NCBI GenBank assembly: GCA_038239145.1
Contig: JBBSFB010000004.1
Coordinates: 70,388-134,387 of the forward strand
Origin: PALSA-610 sp038239145
GTDB taxonomy: Bacteria; Actinomycetota; Acidimicrobiia; IMCC26256; PALSA-610
Direction: 5' to 3'
DNA: 64,000 bases
Shown piece by piece: positions 17,372 through 25,381 of the stretch (position 1 is its first letter; each line of letters begins with the position of its first letter). Both the position numbers and the translations under genes were made by a program. The notes beneath the pieces were generated by a model that worked only from the letters and a program-made list of their open reading frames with translations, was not told where the DNA came from and did not search any database.

Positions 17372-18988
17372 ATGACGCGGCCGCAGACCACTGTTCTCGC
17401 AGCGCTCGCCGAGCGCCTCAGCTCGAATCCGGACGGTCCTTACCTCGACTTCTCCAACAGCGGCGAAGACGTGGTGCAGCTGACTGCACGGGAGATGGAC
17501 CTCGCCTCGAATCGCCTGGCGCACGTGCTCCGGGAGATCGGCGTCGAGCACGGCGACCGGGTCGCCACCCTGCTCGAGAACCGGGCCGAACAGGTTGTCA
17601 GCTTCTTCGCCACGCTGAAGCTCGGCGCGGTGCAGGTGCCGATCAACACTGCGTACAAGGGCGAGTTCCTCCGCCACCAACTCACCGACTCCGGCGCCAA
17701 GGTGTTCATCCTCCAAGGCGACTTCGCGTCGCGCGCGGTTGAGGTCGTCGGGGAGACGACGCCGTCACTCACGCATTGCGTCATCGTCGATCCGCCCGAC
17801 GCGGTGATCGACTCCCGGCCGGTGGTCTCCTGGCAGGATGCACTCGCGGCGGGCAGCGACGAGCCCGTCACCGACACCAACGTGCGGCCGGGCGACCTGG
17901 CGTGCTTCATCTACACCGCGGGGACGACCGGTCCGTCGAAGGGCTGCATGCTCCCGCACAACTACATCGTGAGCCTGGCCGACCAGATCGCGCGCGCCTG
18001 GCAGCGCACCGCCGACGACGTCGTCCTCACACCGTTGCCGCTCTTTCACTTCAATGCGATCTCGGTGTGCGTCGTCGGTTCGCTGCTCACCGGCGGTCAC
18101 GCCGCGATCGAGCGCCGGTTCTCGGTCAGCAATTTCTGGCCTGAGGTGAAGCGCACCGGCGCCACGATGGTGAGCATGCTCGGCTCGCCCGCGATCCTCA
18201 TCGCCAACGCCGACGACCACCCCGACCAGTTGGGCCACAAGCTGCGTCTGTGTGCGGCCGCACCGATGCCGCCCGACACCGATCGCTTGTGGCAGGAACG
18301 GTTCGGTTGCAAGACCTTCAGCGGTGGCTACGGCATGACCGAGGCGTCGCTCGTCTCGATGCTCGACGCAGGTGAGTCGAACGCGCCGGGCGCCGCCGGA
18401 AAGCCGAACCAGCACGAGTTCCAGGTTCGGCTCGTTGACGACGACGACAACGAAGTGATGGCGGGGGAGGTCGGCGAGATCGTCTGCCGGCCGACGGGCC
18501 CGAACCTCATGTTCGTGGGCTACTGGAACCGGCCCGACGCCACCGTCGAGGCGACGCGCAACCTGTGGTTCCACACCGGCGATCTCGGCCGCATCGACGA
18601 CGCCGGCTACATCTACTTCGTCGACCGCAAGAAGGACGCGCTCCGGCGGCGGGGCGAGAACATCTCCAGCTTCGAGATGGAAAAGGTGTTGTTCGGCCAC
18701 GCGGTGATCAAAGACGTCGCGGTGCACGCGGTCCCGAGCCCACTGGGTGAGGACGACGTGAAGGTCACCGCGGTGCTGCAGGACGACGCGCGCGTCAGCG
18801 AAGAGGAGCTGTGCCGCTGGATCGCCGACCGGGTGCCGTTCTTCGCGATTCCGCGTTACATCGAGTTCCGGACCGACCTGCCCCGCAACCCTGTCGGCCG
18901 GGTGCTGAAGTACCAGCTGCGCGACGAGGGTGCGACCGAGAACACCTGGGACCGTGAGGCCGCCGGCGTGACCTTCGAACGGCGCTGA
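17372..18988 (+). CDS. AMP-dependent acyl-CoA synthetase, FadD17/CaiC-like
   Basis: 538-residue ANL ligase. P-loop YTAGTTGPSKG (~188), GYGMTEAS (~325), hinge TGDLGR (~403) and RRRGENISSFEMEK. At the usual catalytic-lysine position the sequence reads NPVGRVLKYQLR, with Arg where most ligases have GK, as also seen in FadD17/carnitine-CoA-ligase-like members; whether the next Lys substitutes is not known. It follows the paired acyl-CoA dehydrogenases by 16 bp and would activate their substrate acid. Its last codons and stop recur 23 bp downstream. Confidence 0.92.
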   Translation: MTRPQTTVLAALAERLSSNPDGPYLDFSNSGEDVVQLTAREMDLASNRLAHVLREIGVEHGDRVATLLENRAEQVVSFFATLKLGAVQVPINTAYKGEFLRHQLTDSGAKVFILQGDFASRAVEVVGETTPSLTHCVIVDPPDAVIDSRPVVSWQDALAAGSDEPVTDTNVRPGDLACFIYTAGTTGPSKGCMLPHNYIVSLADQIARAWQRTADDVVLTPLPLFHFNAISVCVVGSLLTGGHAAIERRFSVSNFWPEVKRTGATMVSMLGSPAILIANADDHPDQLGHKLRLCAAAPMPPDTDRLWQERFGCKTFSGGYGMTEASLVSMLDAGESNAPGAAGKPNQHEFQVRLVDDDDNEVMAGEVGEIVCRPTGPNLMFVGYWNRPDATVEATRNLWFHTGDLGRIDDAGYIYFVDRKKDALRRRGENISSFEMEKVLFGHAVIKDVAVHAVPSPLGEDDVKVTAVLQDDARVSEEELCRWIADRVPFFAIPRYIEFRTDLPRNPVGRVLKYQLRDEGATENTWDREAAGVTFERR

Positions 18989-19011
18989 AAGAAAGAGGCG
19001 AACGCCGCTGA
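18976..19011. repeat. Gene-end duplication after the CoA ligase
   Basis: cgaacggcgctga (18976-18988, the final codons and TGA) recurs as cgaacgccgctga at 18999-19011, 12 of 13 identical, separated by an A-rich decamer. Confidence 0.65.
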
Positions 19012-19081
19012 GTCAACGGGCCGGCGTCGCGGACCGGAAATCGGCACTCAGCTGGCGGCCGGAATCGGCCGATAGCGGTCG

Positions 19082-19864
19082 ATGCGCAAATGCCGCTCGT
19101 GCGGCTACCTGCTGCTCGGCGACGGGGATACCTGCGGTCGGTGCGGCGCGCCCCTTCCCGCCGCCCCTGCCCCTGCCCCTGCCCCTGCCCCTGCCCCTGC
19201 CCCTGCCCCTGCCCCCTGGCCGCCGGCGCCGGCAGGAGAGCCGCTTCCCGCCTTACGGGAGCAGTGGCAGCCCGTCGACATCGTGGCGCCTCCGGCCCCT
19301 TCGCCGAGGACGACGCGGCTCGGCATCGCCGTGCTCGCGATCGCGCTCGCGCTGGGCGGCGTACTCGCGCTGCTGCATTTCCGCTCCGACCCGCTCCCGG
19401 CGGGCACGAGTGCGTACGTGGCCGGGGGCGGGTCGCCGTTCACCTCGCCCGACGGGAACTTCCAGGTGTTGCTGCCCGAGGCGCCGGGAGTCGACCAGCG
19501 CACCGCGACCGTGAACGGTCAGGTCGCGTCGGTCAGCACCGCCGCGGTCGGGCACCTCGACTACACCATCGCCGCGGTGAGCATCGTGTTCTCGAGCGCG
19601 CTGCAGGCGAGCCAGGTGAATCAGGTGCTCGAAGCCGCGTTGACCGGCGACGTCAGCGGTGTGAGCGGCAAGGTGGTCCACAAGGGCCTGACGATGCGGG
19701 GGACCCTTCGCGCGATCGAAGGAAAGATCCAGGGTCCGAACGGTTACCGCATACGCATGCTCGTGGTCGCTTCGGGCTCGACCCTCGTGATGCTCGTCGT
19801 CTCGTCGAAAACGGGGACCGATCGCCTCTACGGCGCGCTCGCGAACTCGCTCATCATGCGCTGA
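19082..19864 (+). CDS. Zinc-ribbon, Pro-Ala-linker membrane protein
   Basis: 260 residues. A short N-terminal zinc ribbon (CRSC at 4-7, CGRC at 19-22) is joined by a (PA)n tract (~28-45) and a proline-rich stretch to one transmembrane helix (~80-98, LGIAVLAIALALGGVLALL). The remainder (~110-260) is extracytoplasmic and begins FTSPDGNFQVLLPEAP, a strand-rich domain seen in several unannotated actinobacterial membrane proteins. The PA tract is encoded by a perfect hexanucleotide repeat. No enzymatic motif; a cytosolic zinc sensor tethered to an external domain is possible. Confidence 0.75.
   Translation: MRKCRSCGYLLLGDGDTCGRCGAPLPAAPAPAPAPAPAPAPAPAPWPPAPAGEPLPALREQWQPVDIVAPPAPSPRTTRLGIAVLAIALALGGVLALLHFRSDPLPAGTSAYVAGGGSPFTSPDGNFQVLLPEAPGVDQRTATVNGQVASVSTAAVGHLDYTIAAVSIVFSSALQASQVNQVLEAALTGDVSGVSGKVVHKGLTMRGTLRAIEGKIQGPNGYRIRMLVVASGSTLVMLVVSSKTGTDRLYGALANSLIMR
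19164..19211. repeat. Eight perfect cccctg hexamers
   Basis: In-frame 6-bp tandem array coding for alternating Pro-Ala in the linker of the zinc-ribbon membrane protein. Perfect identity at the DNA level indicates recent slippage and probable length variation that preserves the frame. Confidence 0.95.
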
Positions 19865-19886
19865 GGGCCCGTTCGGTCGAGCGCGG

Positions 19887-20633
19887 TCACTGCCGGCGCG
19901 CTGTCCAGATCCATTCCGCGGGCCAGCGGCGCGCCCATTTTGGCGGCGCGAAGTCGTCGAACGTGGTCGACGTTCCCGGTGGCGCGCAGAGCTCGACGAC
20001 ACTCTCGATCGCGAAGCCGTTGGCGCGCAGCACGCGGATCCAGTCGCTCGCGGGCAGCACCCAGTCGATCGTTCCCTCCGCGAGGGGCATGCGGCCGAGC
20101 TCCGCGTAGTCGATCTGCAGCTTGCGGGTCTGTTGCTCGCGCTCGTCATCCCACGTGAGGTACAGCAACGGGTGCGTGCAGCAGAACGCGAGCATTCCGC
20201 CGGCCCGCAGCACGCGCGCGCACTCGGGCACGCTGATCTCGGGGTCGCAGAAGCTCAGGGCGCCGTGATCGCACAGCACGACGTCGAAGGCGGCATCCGC
20301 GAGAGGGAGTTGCTCGCCGCTGGCTTGTACGAGCGGGAGCCGCGGCGCGGACCTGCGCCCGTGGGCGAGCTGGCGCTTCGACACGTCGAGTCCCACGACT
20401 CGTACGCCCAGCTCGGCCAGCGCGATCGACCACTGCGCGGCGCCGCATCCCAGCTCGAGTACGTCGCGCCCGGCCAGGTCGGCGGCCTCGCCCAACACCC
20501 GCAACTCCGCCTCCGGCACTCGGTACGCGCCCCAGGCCAGCGGCGCGCGCGCCAGCGCGCCGCCGTGCACCGCTTGGTAGTTGTCGGCGTCGGTATCCCA
20601 AAAAGCTCGGTTGTGCCGAACATGCCCACTCAC
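19887..20633 (-). CDS. Class I SAM-dependent methyltransferase
   Basis: 248-residue Rossmann methyltransferase: motif I VLELGCGAAQWSIAL (~60-74), the acidic residue closing strand 2 in VVGLDVS, motif IV FDVVLCDHGALSF, and the post-IV RVLRAGGMLAFCCTHP. It belongs to the UbiE/methyltransferase-11 group; the acceptor is unknown. The GTG at 20633 fits homologues that begin just before HVRHNRAFWD; a GTG at 20678 overlapping the upstream amidohydrolase stop (GTGA) is an alternative that would add 15 residues. Probably co-transcribed with that amidohydrolase. Confidence 0.9.
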   Translation of the reverse strand: MSGHVRHNRAFWDTDADNYQAVHGGALARAPLAWGAYRVPEAELRVLGEAADLAGRDVLELGCGAAQWSIALAELGVRVVGLDVSKRQLAHGRRSAPRLPLVQASGEQLPLADAAFDVVLCDHGALSFCDPEISVPECARVLRAGGMLAFCCTHPLLYLTWDDEREQQTRKLQIDYAELGRMPLAEGTIDWVLPASDWIRVLRANGFAIESVVELCAPPGTSTTFDDFAPPKWARRWPAEWIWTARRQ

Positions 20634-20649
20634 GCCGTGGAACGAGACT

Positions 20650-20691
20650 CGCTCACGCGGTGGGCGCGACGCGTTCACGCGGTGGGCGCGA
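20650..20691. repeat. Two 20-bp copies across the amidohydrolase gene end
   Basis: cgctcacgcggtgggcgcga at 20650 and cgttcacgcggtgggcgcga at 20672, 19 of 20 identical, period 22 bp. The copy at 20672 encodes the terminal APTA and TGA of the amidohydrolase; the other sits downstream, in the leader of the methyltransferase. Confidence 0.85.
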
Positions 20692-21952
20692 ACCCGGCGA
20701 GGGTCATGGGCTCGTTGTGCTCGACCCGGCGGCCCTTGGCCACGATCGACACGTCGTGCCCGACCGCTTCGGACCGGAGCGCCCCCACCGTGCACTTCTC
20801 TCGCGGCCGGATCGCGTACGGATCGAACCGGAAGTACCGCATCGCGTTCTCGTGCGTCATCTGGTTGATCTCGTGGTCGGTCAGATCGGTGAGCTCCCAC
20901 GCCTGCATCAAGCGCTCGGGCGCGTCGGGCCAGATCGCGTCGCTGTGCGGGTAGTCGGTCTCGATGCAGATGTGATCGGTGCCGATCTCGCGCGCATTGC
21001 GTGCGCCGAAGTCGTCCTCGATGAAGCACAGGATCACGTGCTCCGAGAACACCTGACTCGGGAGCTTGGCGCCGAAGTCCGCGAACGTCCACGCCTTGTG
21101 CGCCTTGTACGAATGGTCCATGCGCTCGAGGAAGTAGGGGATCCACCCGATCCCGCCTTCGGACAACGCGACCTTCACGTCGGGGAACTTGCGGAACACG
21201 GGGGAGAACGTGAGGTCGGCCGCGGCCTGCACGATGTTCATCGGCTGCAAGGTGATCATCACGTCTACGGGAGCGTCGAGCGCCGTGATCGCGAGCTGGC
21301 CCGACGAGCCGATGTGCATGTTCACGATCGTGCCGACGTCGCTGCACGCCTTCCAGAACGGGTCCCAGTGCTCGGTGTGGAGGCTGGGGAGACCGATCGG
21401 CACCGGGTTCTCCGGAAACGTGATCGCGTGACAACCTTTCTTCGCGACGCGGCGCACCTCGTCGCCACACGCCTGCGGATCCCATATGGGCGGGATCGCG
21501 AGCGGGATCAGGCGGTCGGGCGCGGCACCGCACCACTCCTCGATGTGCCAGTCGTTGTACGCGCGGCACAGCGCGAGCGCGGCATCCTTGTCGTCGAGGG
21601 CGGCGAAGAGTCGGCCCGCGAAACCCGGGAGCGACGGGAAGTTGAGCGAGCCCAACAATCCGTTGGCCGACATGTCGAGGAGGCGCTGCTGCACGTCGTA
21701 CGTGCCGGGGCGAAGCTCCTCGAAGCTCGTCGGGTCCATCCCGTACTCCTCCGGTGGACGCCCGGCGACGGCGTTCAGCCCGACGTTCGGGATCTCGAAG
21801 TCGAGGAAGCGCCACTTGTCGGTGCCGTCGGGCATGTGCTCGATGCGCGGCGCGATGTCCTTGTACTTCGCGGGGACGTGGTTCTCGAACAGGTCGGGGG
21901 GCTCCACGACGTGATCGTCGACGCTGACCAGGATCATGTCTTCCATGCGCAT
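20675..21952 (-). CDS. Amidohydrolase family protein (PF04909 type)
   Basis: 425-residue metal-dependent hydrolase of the amidohydrolase-2 group. It opens with VSVDDHVVEPPDLF (DxH metal site), continues with NFPSLPGFAGRLF, VNMHIGSSGQ (barrel-strand histidine) and CIETDYPHSDAIWPD (catalytic Asp near the end). It is clearly a paralogue of the gene at 13475 and shares its block order. These enzymes act on carboxylated or cyclic diketo compounds; the target is unknown. An in-frame ATG five codons in (MILVSV) is an alternative start. Likely operon with the downstream methyltransferase. Confidence 0.93.
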   Translation of the reverse strand: MRMEDMILVSVDDHVVEPPDLFENHVPAKYKDIAPRIEHMPDGTDKWRFLDFEIPNVGLNAVAGRPPEEYGMDPTSFEELRPGTYDVQQRLLDMSANGLLGSLNFPSLPGFAGRLFAALDDKDAALALCRAYNDWHIEEWCGAAPDRLIPLAIPPIWDPQACGDEVRRVAKKGCHAITFPENPVPIGLPSLHTEHWDPFWKACSDVGTIVNMHIGSSGQLAITALDAPVDVMITLQPMNIVQAAADLTFSPVFRKFPDVKVALSEGGIGWIPYFLERMDHSYKAHKAWTFADFGAKLPSQVFSEHVILCFIEDDFGARNAREIGTDHICIETDYPHSDAIWPDAPERLMQAWELTDLTDHEINQMTHENAMRYFRFDPYAIRPREKCTVGALRSEAVGHDVSIVAKGRRVEHNEPMTLAGFAPTA

Positions 21953-22033
21953 GACCGCAATATACGACCGCTACTGAGCCTGCGGCTGGCCGGCCACTGA
22001 ACCTTTCGCCCCCGGCGAGGCTTCAATGACGTA

Positions 22034-22558
22034 GTGGGCAATCGAGCGGTCTCGTTCACGGCGTTTTACGACGGGAACTACCCGTCGGTATGCCGCGCCC
22101 TCGCGCTGGCGTTCCGGGACTCACAGCGCGCCGAGGAGGCGGCTCAGGAGGCGTTCATCCGGGCGTACGTGTACTGGCGTCGCGTCGGTCGGATGGACCG
22201 CCCGGCGGGTTGGGTCTACGTGGTCGCGGTGCACCAGGCGGCCCGGGCCCGGCGTCGAGATGACGCAACCGTCGTCCCCGTGGCCGGTCGAAGGGGAGAG
22301 ACGACCGCGATGGACATCGCCGAGGGCGTGGTGGAGCGCGAGGCGCTGCGACTCGCGATCGCGCGCCTGCCCGAGCGCCAGCGCCTCGCCATCGTGTTGC
22401 GCTACCTCGCCGACCTGCCGCTAGTCGACGTCGCCGCCGCGATGGGCTGCGCGGTCGGCACGGTGAAGTCGACGGTGCACGCCGCGCTCGTGCGCCTGGA
22501 AGCCGATCTCGGTGAAGAGATCGAAACGATCGAGGAGGTGCATCCCGATGCACGTTGA
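22034..22558 (+). CDS. ECF-type RNA polymerase sigma factor
   Basis: 174-residue extracytoplasmic-function sigma factor. Region 2 (~8-75) has FRDSQRAEEAAQEAFIRAYVYW and region 4 (~108-160) has LPERQRLAIVLRYLADLPLVDVAA with the helix-turn-helix GCAVGTVKSTVHAALVRL; there is no region 3. It resembles SigE/SigM-like ECF factors of actinobacteria. GTG start. Its 3' end overlaps by 11 bp the gene for a membrane beta-propeller protein placed where an anti-sigma factor would be, so the sigma factor is probably controlled by that protein. Confidence 0.95.
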   Translation: MGNRAVSFTAFYDGNYPSVCRALALAFRDSQRAEEAAQEAFIRAYVYWRRVGRMDRPAGWVYVVAVHQAARARRRDDATVVPVAGRRGETTAMDIAEGVVEREALRLAIARLPERQRLAIVLRYLADLPLVDVAAAMGCAVGTVKSTVHAALVRLEADLGEEIETIEEVHPDAR

Positions 22559-24098
22559 CGAACTGCGTGAGGCGCTCACCGAGATGGCTGCCGAGCAGCC
22601 GGCGCCGGTTGCGGGCGCGGAGCCCGTCGTCGCGCGCGGTCAGCGCCGTCTCCGGCTCCGCCGCGTCTCAGTTGCAGTTGTCGTGCTCGCGGTCGTCAGC
22701 GCGGGCGCGGGCTTCGTAGTGAACCGTCACGTTGCGAAACGCGGCGTCGAGGTATCGCCGACACCGAAACCGGCTCTGGCCGCGGCGGCGAGACCGGCCG
22801 ACGGCAACGGCGCACTCTTCACCTCGTCCAGCGAGGGATGGATCTGTGGAGATCCGTTGCTGCACACGGCCGACGGCGGCCACACGTGGCAGTCGGGCTC
22901 GTTCAGCACGGTCGCGTCGGGCACTCGCACCTGTGCGGCGGTGCCGACCGATGCGTGGGTCCTCGTGCAGGCAGCCGACGGCGGGTTGACGCTGCGCCCG
23001 GCCCAGGGCGGCCCGAACCTCGCCGTCACCCAAACCCTGCCGCCGCTGCCCGGGGGCGCGGTCGCCGAGCAGTTGACGTTCATCGACAAGAACAATGGCT
23101 GGTTGCTCGCGGTCGGCGACCACGGCGCCGCGAAGCGCGGGTTGCTGTACCGAACGACCACGGGTTCGGGCCGGATGCAGTTCGCCCTCGTGTCGACCGA
23201 AGCGCCGACCCGGGGGTTGCAGTTCGTCAACGCCACCCACGGATGGGGGATCACGCAGTCGGGAGTGTTGCGCACCACCGACGGCGGGACGACGTGGAGC
23301 TCGGTCGCCGTACCGGACCCGAGACGGACTGTGGCCGACGTCGCGGTGTCCTTTGATCATCTCGCCGTGCGCGGTGCGACGATTGTCGTCCAAGGGCGCA
23401 ACCCGGTCGGCGGTTTCGACATGTCCGTCTTCCTTGTGAGCACCGACGGCGGTGCGACGTGGGCCGAACGCAACGGCCCGGCGACGCGGCTCGGTACCAC
23501 GGAAGCGACGCTGCTCGCGGTTCTCGACGCGAAGCACTGGCGGCTCGGGAGCGGCTCCGACATGTGGGCCACCGACGACGGTGGACACTCGTGGGCGGTG
23601 AGCGCGCTTCCCCCACGTGCTCTGTCGATGTCGTTCCCGACGGCCGACGACGGTTGGGCGGCGACCGACGACGGTCGGGTGGAGCACACGACCGATGGGG
23701 GCCAGTCGTGGCAACCGGTCGACACACCCCCGCAGCCGGCGTGGTCGAGCACGATTGCGTCCGTGCCGACGGGATGCCCGTCCCGAGCCATCACCGCCCC
23801 GCCGCCGGGCGAGCACGAGGAGGACGAAGCGCGTCGCGCCGCCGAGGACTACGTCCGGCGCACACGCGGGTGGACCGGCGAAACGGCGGAAGCGGTGTAT
23901 CCCGTGACCGAACCCGGCGGGCGGTTCGGCGCGGTGTTCTCGACGAACGTCCCGATGTTCTGCGGCGCACGCGTCGCAGACATGAGCTACGGCGTCGAAC
24001 TGTTCAACCCGAGCATCACCCAGGACAGCTCGCGCAACACCGCGCTCGTCGTCGCCCACTTCGCGGACGGTTGGAAGGTGTGGGGCTTCTACAAATGA
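22548..24098 (+). CDS. Membrane protein with Asp-box beta-propeller, putative anti-sigma partner
   Basis: 516 residues. The cytosolic N terminus (MHVDELREALTEMAAEQ, ~1-39) looks like the short anti-sigma-type tail found beside ECF factors, followed by a transmembrane helix (~40-58). Residues ~80-400 outside the membrane contain at least five Asp-box/YCF48-like turns (TADGGHTW, TTDGGTTW, STDGGATW, TDDGGHSW, TTDGGQSW), indicating a beta-propeller; the last ~110 residues are a separate cysteine-containing domain. The start is supported by GAGGAGG nine bases upstream and lies inside the sigma-factor gene. Function as a sensor or regulator is inferred from position and topology. Confidence 0.8.
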   Translation: MHVDELREALTEMAAEQPAPVAGAEPVVARGQRRLRLRRVSVAVVVLAVVSAGAGFVVNRHVAKRGVEVSPTPKPALAAAARPADGNGALFTSSSEGWICGDPLLHTADGGHTWQSGSFSTVASGTRTCAAVPTDAWVLVQAADGGLTLRPAQGGPNLAVTQTLPPLPGGAVAEQLTFIDKNNGWLLAVGDHGAAKRGLLYRTTTGSGRMQFALVSTEAPTRGLQFVNATHGWGITQSGVLRTTDGGTTWSSVAVPDPRRTVADVAVSFDHLAVRGATIVVQGRNPVGGFDMSVFLVSTDGGATWAERNGPATRLGTTEATLLAVLDAKHWRLGSGSDMWATDDGGHSWAVSALPPRALSMSFPTADDGWAATDDGRVEHTTDGGQSWQPVDTPPQPAWSSTIASVPTGCPSRAITAPPPGEHEEDEARRAAEDYVRRTRGWTGETAEAVYPVTEPGGRFGAVFSTNVPMFCGARVADMSYGVELFNPSITQDSSRNTALVVAHFADGWKVWGFYK

Positions 24099-24142
24099 GC
24101 TGAGCCCTTTCCCTCGGCGTCGGCGCGCGAGATGATCGGCGG

Positions 24143-25372
24143 ATGACGAGCGCCTCGATCAGGGACACGCCCATCGTCGACGGCGACGGCCACATCATGG
24201 AGGAGGTCAACGACGTCTGGACGGCCGACCGCATCGACCACGACCGCTGGGGCGACTGGGTGCCCCGCAAGGAGGTGGTCGACGAGATCTACGAGACCAT
24301 CCACGTGGGTGGTCAGGTGCGCGGCGGTGGCCGCGAGCTGCAGGACCGGATGGCCGCCGCAGTCGGCATGACGCCGCGCGAATTCTTCGACCTGCTGCAA
24401 GGCCTGCGCCGGCCCGGTGGCCACGAGCCCGCGGCCCGGCTCGCCGACATGGACGCCGACGGTATCGACGCGGTCGTGCTCTACCCGAGCCTCGGCATGT
24501 TCTTCGGTCCGTGCGACGAGATTCCCGCGCTCCACGACGCCGAGTTCGTCGCCGATTGCCAGCGTGCGTACAACGACTGGCTCGCCGACTTCTGCGAGCA
24601 CGAACCGGCCCGGTTGTTCGGCGTCGCCGGTGTGCCGCTCCAAGACGTCGAGCGCGCGTGCGCGGAGGTCGAGCACGCGGTGGCGCGCGGGTTGCGCGCC
24701 GTCTTCGTGCGCCCGTCGGCGTACGTCGACGAGCTGCCGTTCAACCATCACGTCTACGACGACTTCTGGTCGACGTGCGAGCGCCACGGCGTGCCTGTCG
24801 CCTTCCATCCCGCGGTGCACGTCGACACGCCGGGCGCATGCCGCAAGTTCGGGCTGGTTCAGATCAGCGACAACACGAGTGTCACGAACATGGCGATGGA
24901 CGAGATCCACGGTGGGTCTGCGCTCGGTCAGGCCGTCGGGAATCCGGTCGACATGATCGTCACGATGGGCCGCGTCCTCATGGGCGGAGTCTGCGAACGC
25001 TTCCCGCAGCTCAAGCTGGTGTTCCTCGAGTCGAGCGGCGGATGGGTGCCGTCGTTGCTGGAGCGCATGGACGAGCAGGTGCAGGCGTTCCCGCTCGAGA
25101 AGCGCTGGTTGTCGTTGCTGCCGAGCGAGTACTTCGCCCGCCAGTGCTACGTGAGCGTCGAGCCCGAGGAGTGGAACGTCGCCGCGGTGGCGGAGAAGCT
25201 CGGCACCGATCGGATCCTCTGGGCCTCCGACTACCCGCACCCGGAGTACCACCTCGGCGTCGTCGACGAGCTCCGCGAGCGGATCGAACCACTCCCGCCG
25301 GCGGACCAATCCCGAATCCTCGGCACCAATGCGATCGAGTGCTACGGACTCGAGGGTGTCACCGCGCGCTAG
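24143..25372 (+). CDS. Amidohydrolase family protein (PF04909 type)
   Basis: 409-residue amidohydrolase-2 type enzyme. It begins TPIVDGDGHIMEEVNDVW (metal-binding D-x-H), has VAFHPAVHV (barrel histidines), and ends with ILWASDYPHPEYH (catalytic Asp). It diverges from the paralogues at 13475 and 20675 in its middle part. It is followed after 9 bp by the thiolase-like gene and then a DUF35 gene, so it may act on the carboxylated ring or side chain whose C-C bond that pair handles. Start ATG at 24143 is the first in frame. Confidence 0.92.
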   Translation: MTSASIRDTPIVDGDGHIMEEVNDVWTADRIDHDRWGDWVPRKEVVDEIYETIHVGGQVRGGGRELQDRMAAAVGMTPREFFDLLQGLRRPGGHEPAARLADMDADGIDAVVLYPSLGMFFGPCDEIPALHDAEFVADCQRAYNDWLADFCEHEPARLFGVAGVPLQDVERACAEVEHAVARGLRAVFVRPSAYVDELPFNHHVYDDFWSTCERHGVPVAFHPAVHVDTPGACRKFGLVQISDNTSVTNMAMDEIHGGSALGQAVGNPVDMIVTMGRVLMGGVCERFPQLKLVFLESSGGWVPSLLERMDEQVQAFPLEKRWLSLLPSEYFARQCYVSVEPEEWNVAAVAEKLGTDRILWASDYPHPEYHLGVVDELRERIEPLPPADQSRILGTNAIECYGLEGVTAR

Positions 25373-25381
25373 CTTGCCGCC

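Noticed and set aside
21998..22025. ECF-type autoregulated promoter (tgaacc) before the sigma gene
   Set aside because: A GAACC-like -35 is present but no convincing -10 at the right spacing.
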